The notes under the pieces: generated by a model
Told to the model about the DNA's origin: nothing
The model's database searches: none
What the model saw: the letters and a program-made list of their open reading frames with translations, nothing else
Source of the DNA: Bacteroides coprosuis DSM 18011
Lineage (GTDB): Bacteria > Bacteroidota > Bacteroidia > Bacteroidales > Bacteroidaceae
Direction: 5' to 3'
Assembly: GCA_000212915.1 (NCBI GenBank)
Contig: CM001167.1
Location: 1,232,780 to 1,296,779, forward strand
DNA: 64,000 bases
Shown here: positions 26,030 to 34,566 of the stretch, piece by piece
Layout of the letters: the number at the start of each line of letters is the position of its first letter
How positions within the stretch are numbered: position 1 is the stretch's first letter
Translations under genes and position numbers: made by a program

Positions 26030-28012
26030 ATGAAAACCTACCGCAAATTACTCACTAAAGAAATTGATGCTCTTAAACAACAAGGTTGCCAATCCTCTAA
26101 CTGGGATATAATAGAAGTTCATCCTCTCTTTAATGCAAAAAATGTACATAGAGTAACCTTTATGGGGAATATTAAATTGGGTTTACTCGAAGGCACCTTT
26201 CAGTTACCTGGCGGTGTTACTCAGCAATCTATGATTAAAGATGCTACACTTCATAACTGTGAAATTGGGGATGGTGTATATATAGATCGAGTACACAATT
26301 ATATTGCAAATTATAAAATAGAAGATGGTACTTACATTCAAAATGTAAATTGTATTTATGTTGAAGGTAACTCCTCATTTGGCAATGGTACCTGTGTTGC
26401 GGTGATGAACGAACAAGGAGGTAGAGAGGTAATTATTTATGATTATCTCAATGCTCACTTCGCTTATATTCTAACCTTTTATAGACATCGTCCTCTCTTA
26501 ATCTCTAAATTGCAAGATATGGTTAAAAAATACAGTGCGTATGTATCTTCAACGATGGGGTATATAGGAAAAGGAGTGAAGATTATAAATACCGGATCCA
26601 TTAAAAATGTGAAGGTAGGAGATTATACTACTATTGAAGGAACTCAGCTTCTTGAAAATGGTAGCATTAATAGTAATGTTCATGCACCGGTCCATATAGG
26701 ATATGGCGTAGTTGCAAATAATTTTATCATATCCTCGGGAGTTAGAATGAAAGATGGAGTGATGCTTAACCGTTGCTTTGTTGGTCAGGCCTGTGAACTG
26801 GGGCATACTTATACTGCCACTGACTCCTTGTTTTTTAGTAACTGTCAAGGTGAAAATGGAGAAGCTGCTTCTATTTTTGCAGGTCCATTTACGGTTACAC
26901 ACCATAAATCTACTCTATTGATATCGGGAATGTTTTCTTTTATGAATGCAGGTTCGGGATCCAATCAGAGTAACCATATGTATAAGCTAGGAGCTATTCA
27001 TCAAGGAATAATAGAAAGAGGTGGAAAAACAACGAGTAATTCCTATATACTTTGGCCCGCTCGAATCGGAGCTTTCTCTTTGATTATGGGGCGACATACC
27101 AATAACTCGGATACTTCAAATCTACCCTTTTCTTATTTGATAGAAAATAATGACCAATCTATTTTGGTCCCTGGTGTCAACTTAAGAAGCGTAGGTACTA
27201 TTAGGGATGCAAAAAAGTTTCCTAAAAGAGATAAAAGAACAGATCCTCATCCTCTGGATTTTCTGAATTTCAACCTATTGAGTCCCTATACTATTCAAAA
27301 GATGCTTAAGGGAATTGATGTTTTAGAAAACTTGAAGATGACATGTGGAGAATCTAAAACGTATGGTTATCAAGGATGTGTTATTAATGGTCGCTCACTA
27401 CATAGAGGTATCGAACTTTATCACATGGCTATAAGAAAATTTTTGGGAAATTCACTTATTTCTCGACTTACTAAGTGTTCCTGTGAGTCTGATGAAATCA
27501 TACGAGAATGTTTAAAACCCGATTCAAGCATCGGATTAGGTGATTGGAGAGATTTAGCTGGGCTTATTGCTCCTCAATCCGAGATTGTCAAACTTCTTAA
27601 TGATGTGGAAAATGATAGAATAACCAACTCTAAGCAGATTTATGATCAATTTGAGTATTTGCACGAAAACTACTATGCTATAGAATGGACTTGGGCATGG
27701 GAAAAAATAAAATCTTATTATGGTGTAAACTTAAATTCTATCACAGCTCAAGATGTAATTTTAATTGTTGAGGAGTGGAAAAAAGCAGTTACCGGTCTTG
27801 ATAAGATGATTTATGAAGATGCTAAAAAAGAATTTTCATTATCCTCACGCATAAGCTTTGGTTTAGATGGCAATCGCTATGTTCAAAAAGTAGATTTCGA
27901 AAAGGTAAGAGGACTCTTTGAAGATAATGATTTTGTTAAAACCGTATTAAAGCACATCGAGGATAAAACGAGGTTAGGGGATGAGTTAATTCACAGATTG
28001 AAAGTGGAGTGA
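26030..28012 (+). CDS. DUF4954 family left-handed beta-helix protein
   Basis: 660 residues, no signal peptide. The central part (about 60-380) is made of hexapeptide-like turns (DATLHNCEIGDGVYID, VKVGDYTTIEG, IGYGVVANNFIISSGVRM), the signature of left-handed beta-helix acyltransferases and nucleotidyltransferases such as GlmU. The C-terminal 270 residues are mainly helical. It matches DUF4954, a conserved Bacteroidetes family whose substrate is not known. It may be a sugar-nucleotide or acyl transferase, but no donor-binding loop can be identified. Transcribed alone, closed by a strong terminator. Confidence 0.85.
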   Translation: MKTYRKLLTKEIDALKQQGCQSSNWDIIEVHPLFNAKNVHRVTFMGNIKLGLLEGTFQLPGGVTQQSMIKDATLHNCEIGDGVYIDRVHNYIANYKIEDGTYIQNVNCIYVEGNSSFGNGTCVAVMNEQGGREVIIYDYLNAHFAYILTFYRHRPLLISKLQDMVKKYSAYVSSTMGYIGKGVKIINTGSIKNVKVGDYTTIEGTQLLENGSINSNVHAPVHIGYGVVANNFIISSGVRMKDGVMLNRCFVGQACELGHTYTATDSLFFSNCQGENGEAASIFAGPFTVTHHKSTLLISGMFSFMNAGSGSNQSNHMYKLGAIHQGIIERGGKTTSNSYILWPARIGAFSLIMGRHTNNSDTSNLPFSYLIENNDQSILVPGVNLRSVGTIRDAKKFPKRDKRTDPHPLDFLNFNLLSPYTIQKMLKGIDVLENLKMTCGESKTYGYQGCVINGRSLHRGIELYHMAIRKFLGNSLISRLTKCSCESDEIIRECLKPDSSIGLGDWRDLAGLIAPQSEIVKLLNDVENDRITNSKQIYDQFEYLHENYYAIEWTWAWEKIKSYYGVNLNSITAQDVILIVEEWKKAVTGLDKMIYEDAKKEFSLSSRISFGLDGNRYVQKVDFEKVRGLFEDNDFVKTVLKHIEDKTRLGDELIHRLKVE

Positions 28013-28025
28013 AAACACACAAAAG

Positions 28026-28064
28026 AAAGAGCCTAGCTAAAACGAATTAGCTAGGCTCTTTTTT
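28026..28064. terminator. Bidirectional terminator between the DUF4954 gene and the PUL
   Basis: Perfect 14-bp stem (28026-28039 with 28048-28061), AGAGCCTAGCTA core, then TTTTTT on the plus strand. In the minus direction it also has a T-rich tail, so it can close the polysaccharide utilisation operon too. Confidence 0.85.
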
Positions 28065-28161
28065 ATAAGGCTTCAGTAAAAATAATTCTATTTTAGTATT
28101 GGGAGAATAGCTTTATAATAGAAACAGATATTAGCTTACTGAAGCTTTTAGAGAGAGAGTT

Positions 28162-29193
28162 TTATTTATTAGGTTGAGCTTTAATAACAATATGTCCATA
28201 TACAAGGACATTATTTTCTATTAAAGAGAAAATAGCTGTGATGAATTTTCCATCATTCTTTATAATTTCAAATTGATTCAGAGCCAGTGGGGTTTTCGAG
28301 GTATAGTCTTTACTTGGAAAGTTTTCATAAGTAATAGTAGCATCTTTGATTTTACCTACTTCTCTATTTCCTTTAAAGTCAATAGTCATTTTTGAATCAT
28401 ATTCTGGAGCCCACCATCCTTGACTAACTCTGCCAAAAATACCTATCTGGTTGCTGTTTTCTATTTTAGCATTAGTGTAGCTATAACCTTTTACTTCAAT
28501 TCCTTGGAAAAAGAATTCCTCTTTTTCTACAATCTGATTCTTTAAATTTTCTATATCTTCAGCTGTAAAAGCAACAGTAGTTGTTTTTATAATCACTTTA
28601 ATAGTCTTTTCTATCCCAGATTGATCTGTGATGGTTATATTCGCTTCTGATTCATCAGGTATTTGTGAGTGAGCTGTTAGTTCGATATAGGAGTCATTAA
28701 TAACTTTAGCATCTATTAAATCTTTTTTATCTAAAGAGATTTTATATCCATTATTACCATTTGTAATATGAATCTTTTTTTTATCATTATTACCTTTTCT
28801 AACTTCGAATGTAACAACATCCACATCATCTTCAATGTTGATTGTTTTTGATTTTACTACCTTGATAGGGAGTTTCTTGACATTCATTTTTTTGTCAGAA
28901 ATAATTAACTGAGTTTTACCTATTTCCTGAGCTAAAATATTAATTACATTATCATTTACATCTATATTGATTAGTGAAGGAGTTAAAGCAAAAACGTTAT
29001 AATCTCCGCAACCTTCTAGAATAGTAATGTCTTTAGGTTCACCTACGAGTACTACTAAATCTTCTGTAGTATCAAGTACTAGTTCCGATTCTATAGGCTC
29101 TTCTATTATAATATCATCATCACTGCTACAGCTGTATAACCCTAATGTAAGGCTACATAATAGTAGAGATAAAAATTGAAATTGTGTTTTCAT
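28162..29193 (-). CDS. Surface lipoprotein with Ig-like N-terminal domains, last gene of the PUL
   Basis: 343 residues. Lipobox LGLYSC with Cys22, followed by an acidic SSDDD stretch that in Bacteroidetes often marks export to the cell surface. Residues 35-110 and 120-205 look like bacterial Ig-like (Big_2-type) beta sandwiches. The last 130 residues are a beta-rich domain without recognised family. No catalytic motif. As the last gene of a glycan utilisation operon it is probably a glycan-binding or spacer lipoprotein. An intercistronic hairpin at 29217-29250 may set its expression apart from the genes upstream. Confidence 0.75.
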   Translation of the reverse strand: MKTQFQFLSLLLCSLTLGLYSCSSDDDIIIEEPIESELVLDTTEDLVVLVGEPKDITILEGCGDYNVFALTPSLINIDVNDNVINILAQEIGKTQLIISDKKMNVKKLPIKVVKSKTINIEDDVDVVTFEVRKGNNDKKKIHITNGNNGYKISLDKKDLIDAKVINDSYIELTAHSQIPDESEANITITDQSGIEKTIKVIIKTTTVAFTAEDIENLKNQIVEKEEFFFQGIEVKGYSYTNAKIENSNQIGIFGRVSQGWWAPEYDSKMTIDFKGNREVGKIKDATITYENFPSKDYTSKTPLALNQFEIIKNDGKFITAIFSLIENNVLVYGHIVIKAQPNK

Positions 29194-29216
29194 ATCTTGT
29201 TTTATTTATATAATCT

Positions 29217-29250
29217 ATTCATTGACCTCTTTTGATAGAGGTCAATGAAT
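29217..29250 (-). other. Intercistronic stem-loop in the PUL transcript
   Basis: Perfect 14-bp inverted repeat ATTCATTGACCTCT (29217-29230) with 29237-29250, loop of 6, between the GH18 gene and the last lipoprotein gene. No T-run follows, so a processing or stabilising element, or a leaky terminator, is more likely than a full stop. Confidence 0.6.
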
Positions 29251-29268
29251 AAGTTTTTATTCTTTATT

Positions 29269-30660
29269 TTACCAATCTTTTTTGTGAAATTTGTTATCAA
29301 CAACAAGTTCATCGTTATAGAAGGCTTCTGCAATTGCTTGCATAGATCTAATCTGACTATTTACGTTTGATCGATTTGGATCCATCGCAAAAATCATATG
29401 ACCTTTGTAGCCGTCATTAACAATTCTCATTAATCTGCTTGCACTAGTAATTAAGTTTCTACCTAGGTTATATTCTTGTGAATAGACAGACCATTGTTCA
29501 TTTTTAATACCAGGATAAGATCCACTTGCATATCCGCCATAATCATCTACTGCCCAATCAATATAATCTCCTGGTTGAACTCCATCTACTGGTGATAAAT
29601 ACCCAGTAGAACCATAAGCATATACCATATTTAGCTTGTCAGGCATAGCTTGTTTTGTTTCATAAACTAAACGGCTAGGACCATTTCTTTCGAAACCAGG
29701 AGTTCCATCAGGGTATTTGCTATATTCATCATCCCAGAAGATACCATCTAAGTGATAAGCATCACAAACTGCTTTTAATTCTTGAGCAAAAGCTTTTGCT
29801 GTTTCATCAGCGAGGTTAGCAACGCCAGCAACATCGTGGTTACCAAGAATCCCTAAAACTACTTTCATACCTCTGTCTTGAAGAGGTTTTAGGTATTTTT
29901 CACGATTATCCAATAAGTGTTGGACGTTAGGGTTATTGTGATTAAATACTTTGCCAGTTTCAGGATTGTAATTAATGTTACCAGAGAAAAGAATAACGAT
30001 ATCTACTAGAGGTTTACCACTTTCTTTCAGTGTGAAGTTTAAGTTGTTTAGAGGGTTTGTATCATTAACTTCCATACAGCTTATGATTTTTATACCCGAT
30101 TCTTTTGCTGCATCAGGCATAGTAGTTAAATCTCTAACAAAAATCATATAGTCAGTAGCTTTGCTAACTTTTACCTCTTTAGATGTAGTCTTAGCACTAA
30201 CTGGTATCACGTAAGTTTCTTCAGCATTTAAGTCTTTGCCTGTTTTTAGGTTAAGCTTTAGAGCTGCAGATATGTCTTTACCTGATTCAACCATCACTTT
30301 GCCTTCCTCAGAGAAAGTTAGTAGTTCTTCAGGAAAAGCAATGTATTTAGTGCCTTTTACTTCGTTGTATTTATTAAGAATAGCCTCATTATAATAAAAC
30401 TCAGCTTCTACAGGCATTACAGTTTCCTTGTTTAGTTTTAGGAATAACTCTGTTTCTACTTCATTGCGAAGTTCTATGCTAGAGTTAGTTGCTTTACCAT
30501 TAGCATTTATTGTATATGCTACAGGTAAATCTGTCGTTTCGTATTTTTCCTCATTTACAGGTGTAGCGACAATATCATCGTTGCTACATGCTCCGAAAAA
30601 GACTCCAGAGCATAGTAGAATTGATGCAAATAATTTATGTATATTTTTATATTGTATCAT
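29269..30660 (-). CDS. GH18 endo-beta-N-acetylglucosaminidase, surface lipoprotein
   Basis: 463 residues. Lipobox FFGAC with Cys25, then SNDD. Residues about 40-170 form the DUF1735 (BT_3987-type) N-terminal domain; the GH18 barrel spans about 185-455. The catalytic segment LDGIFWDDEYS has Asp305, Asp310 and the proton donor Glu312, matching DxxDxDxE except that the fourth position is Phe308. Enzymes of this type cut the chitobiose core of N-glycans (Endo H/EndoBT-like), releasing glycan from glycoprotein at the cell surface. DUF1735 recurs in the LamG lipoprotein next door. It is the likely entry enzyme of this locus. Confidence 0.92.
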   Translation of the reverse strand: MIQYKNIHKLFASILLCSGVFFGACSNDDIVATPVNEEKYETTDLPVAYTINANGKATNSSIELRNEVETELFLKLNKETVMPVEAEFYYNEAILNKYNEVKGTKYIAFPEELLTFSEEGKVMVESGKDISAALKLNLKTGKDLNAEETYVIPVSAKTTSKEVKVSKATDYMIFVRDLTTMPDAAKESGIKIISCMEVNDTNPLNNLNFTLKESGKPLVDIVILFSGNINYNPETGKVFNHNNPNVQHLLDNREKYLKPLQDRGMKVVLGILGNHDVAGVANLADETAKAFAQELKAVCDAYHLDGIFWDDEYSKYPDGTPGFERNGPSRLVYETKQAMPDKLNMVYAYGSTGYLSPVDGVQPGDYIDWAVDDYGGYASGSYPGIKNEQWSVYSQEYNLGRNLITSASRLMRIVNDGYKGHMIFAMDPNRSNVNSQIRSMQAIAEAFYNDELVVDNKFHKKDW

Positions 30661-30680
30661 AGTTTCTTAATTATAAACAA

Positions 30681-31811
30681 TTATTTTTGGGCTTCTGGTA
30701 GAGAAACAGCCTTCCATACTAAGTCATTAGCAGCTGTTAAATCGTTACCATTTTCAGTGTGATCTTTTACGATATTACCTCCATCATCATCAAATTTCCA
30801 GTATGCAACAAGGCCTTCGCTAGTTGGTTCTACTCCGTAAACACTATTAGCAATTTCTTCTTGAGTACGTACTTTATTCCAAATGCGGCATTCAGAAATA
30901 TAACCACTCAAATAACGTTCTGCGTTGTAAGAATATCCCACATAGAAGTTAGAAGATCCCCAGTTTACACTGCTTTTACCTACAGAACCTTCTGATTGAA
31001 GTTTTCCATTGACATACACATTAACAGCACCTTTGTCAAAAGTCATAGCAATATGTACCCATTCTTTTGTAGGAAGACCTTTACTCGAATCTCGATCAGG
31101 GAAGTTTCCATTACTTGTAGCTATTTGAATTTGATTTCTTTCAAAGTTCGCATCTCCAATACGGATAAGGAAGTCTCCTTCTATACCCATAATAGTGCTA
31201 ATTTCCCCATTGCTAAAATCTCTTGCATTAATTAAAGCCTCAGCAGTCATTTGAGAAAGATTATTTAGAACAGCGGAATTATTCCATTTTGGTTGTAGAT
31301 AATTTTTCTCTATATCAGCTACAACATTAATAAGTGCTGCACCTTTGAATACAAAGTAAGTTGTTTTTTGACTATGAAGTAATTCTATATCAGCACTGAT
31401 GATAGATACTGGTAACACGTAAGCAACTTCTCTGTCTAAGCCTTTGATGTCCTTAAAATTAATTATGGCACTAGAAGACTCAACCATTCCAACTTTTATT
31501 ATAGCTTCATCTATTTCAAATTCATAATGCTCTTTAGGCAACAGGATTGCTTCTTCTGAATAAATTTCATTAAAGACATTTACTAAAGATTCATCTACTG
31601 CATATTTAAAAGAGATACTTGTAGCTACTGGTTTTGCAATTTTAGCTTCAAGAGTTCTTGTTTCATTTTCTACAGAAGGTTTTATTAATAGGTTCTGTAA
31701 AATACCTGAAACATTGTATCCTTTATTATCATAACTATCGTCTGTACTACATCCTGTTATAATCAATAAAGATAGCAGAGCTAATATTAAATTTTTATTT
31801 ATGTATTTCAT
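30681..31811 (-). CDS. DUF1735 and LamG-domain surface glycan-binding lipoprotein
   Basis: 376 residues. Lipobox LLIITGC with Cys21, followed by STDDS. A DUF1735 domain (about 30-160) is followed by a concanavalin-A-like LamG/laminin-G_3 domain (about 170-365; WVHIAMTFDKGAVNVYVNGKL, LSGYISECRIWNKVRTQEEI and EGLVAYWKFDD are classic). LamG jelly rolls bind carbohydrates, so it is probably a surface glycan-binding protein that feeds the GH18 enzyme. It is 20 bases upstream of the GH18 gene and 5 bases downstream of the GH18-like pseudo-enzyme gene. Confidence 0.88.
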   Translation of the reverse strand: MKYINKNLILALLSLLIITGCSTDDSYDNKGYNVSGILQNLLIKPSVENETRTLEAKIAKPVATSISFKYAVDESLVNVFNEIYSEEAILLPKEHYEFEIDEAIIKVGMVESSSAIINFKDIKGLDREVAYVLPVSIISADIELLHSQKTTYFVFKGAALINVVADIEKNYLQPKWNNSAVLNNLSQMTAEALINARDFSNGEISTIMGIEGDFLIRIGDANFERNQIQIATSNGNFPDRDSSKGLPTKEWVHIAMTFDKGAVNVYVNGKLQSEGSVGKSSVNWGSSNFYVGYSYNAERYLSGYISECRIWNKVRTQEEIANSVYGVEPTSEGLVAYWKFDDDGGNIVKDHTENGNDLTAANDLVWKAVSLPEAQK

Positions 31812-31816
31812 GTCTA

Positions 31817-32983
31817 TTATTTAAGTGAAGGGTTCAAAGTATTGATTGCTTCTCTCGTTAGAGTATAAATACTTGGTTGTGTAAAATAATCAGTATTTAC
31901 ATCTAATATACCCATACCTGCTATAGTATAAGTGAATTTACCTGTAGCCCAAGTTGCTGTTGAAGGAATAGCCAGAGTACCATTAGCCCATTTACCTGCT
32001 TCTTCTTTATTTGGATCTAGAGAAGGAACTTGAGCAGTTACTATAAAACGATCTACTGGAATACCTTCAGCTATTGCAGTGCCTACTTCAAAAGTGATAT
32101 TGGCACTATTTGAAGCAGTATGAGTAGATATAATGATATGCTTACTAATCTGAAGAATATCCTTATTAATTAAGTTTTGAGGTTTACCTTCAAATATTAC
32201 CATCTTTTCGGGATTTCTTTCAATCCAGCTGTTGATAAGTCCAAGGAAAAGATTTTCAGTTTCCGTGTATTTTTTCTTTTCATCAGGGAACATATGAAGC
32301 GTACCTTTGCCTACATAACCTACGATAATGCCATCGTAATTATATTTGTTAGCAATTTTGATTTGGTCTTGCAATGCTTCAGTTAAGAAATCTTCAAACT
32401 CAGGAATGATAAAATCTTTTTCTATTTCTTCTAAGTTTAGGAAGTCTTCTAATTTAGCATTTTCATTACCTGCTTCTTTAGCTGCATTTAAATCTGCTTC
32501 AGCTTTCTTTGTAGCTTCTTCAATAGCTAAATCCTTAGCTTCTTCAGTCTCTTCAATTAGTGCATTGTGATCTGCTTTTATAGATTCTAAGCTGATGCTA
32601 TAAACAATCTTTGTGCCTTTATCATCTCTTAGTTCTTGCATCTCTTCAAGCTCACGACTGATTAAACTGTCTGGACTATTAAGAACTACAACATCTACAC
32701 TATCGGGTACATTGTTAATATGGTGTGATCTATGAGTAGCATCTTTTATACTATTATCAAACCACACATACATTGCTTTATGCTCACTTTCTTTATACTC
32801 TTTAAGTTTAGTAAGATATTGAGCATATAGTTCTGGATTTTGCTCTGTTATAGCTGGATATTCTACGACTTTATTGTCCACATCAGTCCACTCTGTACAT
32901 GCACTAAACGATAGTGTTGCACAAAGTCCTAATAGAGGTATAATCGATTTTTTAAAATGTCTCTTATTCATTGTGTTGTTCAT
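31817..32983 (-). CDS. GH18-like lipoprotein lacking catalytic acids, probable glycan-binding protein
   Basis: 388 residues. Lipobox LSFSAC with Cys29; an alternative ATG four codons in (32971) is possible. The barrel-like pattern aligns with the GH18 enzyme two genes away: KYNYDGIIVGYVG at 213-225 occupies the place of the catalytic DGxxxDxE, but Gly222 and Val224 replace the acids, so hydrolysis is not expected. Residues about 140-190 are a very acidic, Ala/Glu/Lys-rich helical insertion. A non-catalytic GH18 fold used for binding N-glycans is the best explanation (inference). The start is 3 bases after susD. Confidence 0.75.
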   Translation of the reverse strand: MNNTMNKRHFKKSIIPLLGLCATLSFSACTEWTDVDNKVVEYPAITEQNPELYAQYLTKLKEYKESEHKAMYVWFDNSIKDATHRSHHINNVPDSVDVVVLNSPDSLISRELEEMQELRDDKGTKIVYSISLESIKADHNALIEETEEAKDLAIEEATKKAEADLNAAKEAGNENAKLEDFLNLEEIEKDFIIPEFEDFLTEALQDQIKIANKYNYDGIIVGYVGKGTLHMFPDEKKKYTETENLFLGLINSWIERNPEKMVIFEGKPQNLINKDILQISKHIIISTHTASNSANITFEVGTAIAEGIPVDRFIVTAQVPSLDPNKEEAGKWANGTLAIPSTATWATGKFTYTIAGMGILDVNTDYFTQPSIYTLTREAINTLNPSLK

Positions 32984-32986
32984 TTA

Positions 32987-34549
32987 TTAGTTCTTTTTTG
33001 CCCACCATAAGTCAGTTCCCATATTATCAGGGCCATTAAGAAATTGACTAACAGCTTCAGTTACATTCTGTGTGTTTTCTGTATACTCACTTTGTGGATA
33101 CATTAAGCGACGAGCCATTCTTTTGCTATTTACAGTACCAGCACTTTTATTGTCCACAGCTTCCATTAATTTAGGATAACCAGTTCGACGATATTCTGCC
33201 CAAGCTTCTAAACCTAGAGGGAAGTTAGCAATCCACTTTTGAGTAATGATTCTTTCTAAATTTTCTTCGAATCCTACTTTTCCATCCCATTTAATTGTGA
33301 TTTTGCTTGGTGCACCAGTATAACTGAAATCACCTTGTGGATCTTTGTATACTTCTGGTTGACTTAGAGCATTTTTAATGTATTTATCTGCTCCACTTAC
33401 ACCATGTTGGTCAAATGAAAGAGCAATAGCTTCATTGTATAGGCTCTCTGGAGTACCTTGCATATTCCATCCTCTTAAAGCTCCTTCAGCTCTTAAAAAA
33501 GTAACTTCTGCAGCATTCATCCACATAAGTTTATCTGAAGTTTCTACTTTCATGTTAGAGTATTTTCTATATTCTCCTTTTGGTATAAGAACTCCATTGC
33601 GAAGGCCAAAGAAACCGTTTGCTGTAACATTACCATCTTTTAAATCAAAGGTAGATGTTGTAAAATATGCTTCACGGCGAGGGTCATTGTAACCATTCAT
33701 CACTGAAGTAAGATCTGCAGATATACGAGAGTCTCCTCCGTTGTATTCATACATAACAACTCTAAAAGGATTCTTTTGAGTAGTAAAAAAAGCATTATCA
33801 TCGTTGGTTTTGAATACACCTACTTCACTATTTACAGCTTCTTCTGCCTTTTTCTTAGATAATGCTTCATCGGCATTTACGATACGCATTGCCAATCTCA
33901 ATTTTAGAGAGTTAGCATATTTTGCCCATTTTTCTACATTACCACCATATACTTTGTCAGCTAGTGGGCTAAATTTATCTTCTCTATGATTAGAAAGGAC
34001 TTCGATAGCTTCATCTAACTCTACAAACATTTGTGTGTAGATATCTTTTTCTGAGTCGTATGGAGCAGTTTGTTTACCATCTTCACCAATTTTAGAATAA
34101 GGAATTGGTCCATAGATGTCTGTTACTTTAGCCATAACAGCTACTTTATTTACAGCACCTACTGCTTTTTGTACCTCGTTATCTGAAATCTGTAACTTAT
34201 TAAAGTTTTGGAAAACTTTAGGAATTAAATCATTAAAAGGTACTTGAATCCAGTGTTCTTCTGGGTTGTAAGTAGAATACTTTTGTTTAAATCCTTGATT
34301 TGAGTCTGCTAAATATCCGCCCATTGATCCTCCTAGTAGGCATTCAATGAATTGGCTCATGTTTACATCATTGGGTATGATTAAACCTTGAAGAGCAATT
34401 AGTGGGACTCTTGTGATATAGTCATCTGCCTCCATTTGTTCTTTGTAGACAGTACTAGGCTCTTTATTAATATCCATGAAGTTGGACGTACAAGCACCAA
34501 ATGTAAGTGCAGTACCAACCAATAGTGTTTTAAATATATTTTTATTCAT
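32987..34549 (-). CDS. SusD/RagB-family surface glycan-binding lipoprotein
   Basis: 520 residues. Lipobox TFGAC with Cys20. The helical TPR-rich fold of SusD is suggested by the order of motifs: FMDINKEPSTVY at the start, AVMAKVTDIYGPIPYSKIGED, KWAKYANSLKLRLAMRIV, EVTFLRAEGALRGW and the C-terminal IITQKWIANFPLGLEAWAEYRRTGYPKL. It caps the SusC pore encoded just upstream (17-base gap) and delivers N-glycan oligosaccharides to it. Confidence 0.95.
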   Translation of the reverse strand: MNKNIFKTLLVGTALTFGACTSNFMDINKEPSTVYKEQMEADDYITRVPLIALQGLIIPNDVNMSQFIECLLGGSMGGYLADSNQGFKQKYSTYNPEEHWIQVPFNDLIPKVFQNFNKLQISDNEVQKAVGAVNKVAVMAKVTDIYGPIPYSKIGEDGKQTAPYDSEKDIYTQMFVELDEAIEVLSNHREDKFSPLADKVYGGNVEKWAKYANSLKLRLAMRIVNADEALSKKKAEEAVNSEVGVFKTNDDNAFFTTQKNPFRVVMYEYNGGDSRISADLTSVMNGYNDPRREAYFTTSTFDLKDGNVTANGFFGLRNGVLIPKGEYRKYSNMKVETSDKLMWMNAAEVTFLRAEGALRGWNMQGTPESLYNEAIALSFDQHGVSGADKYIKNALSQPEVYKDPQGDFSYTGAPSKITIKWDGKVGFEENLERIITQKWIANFPLGLEAWAEYRRTGYPKLMEAVDNKSAGTVNSKRMARRLMYPQSEYTENTQNVTEAVSQFLNGPDNMGTDLWWAKKN

Positions 34550-34566
34550 TTTCTTATGCTTTTGTA

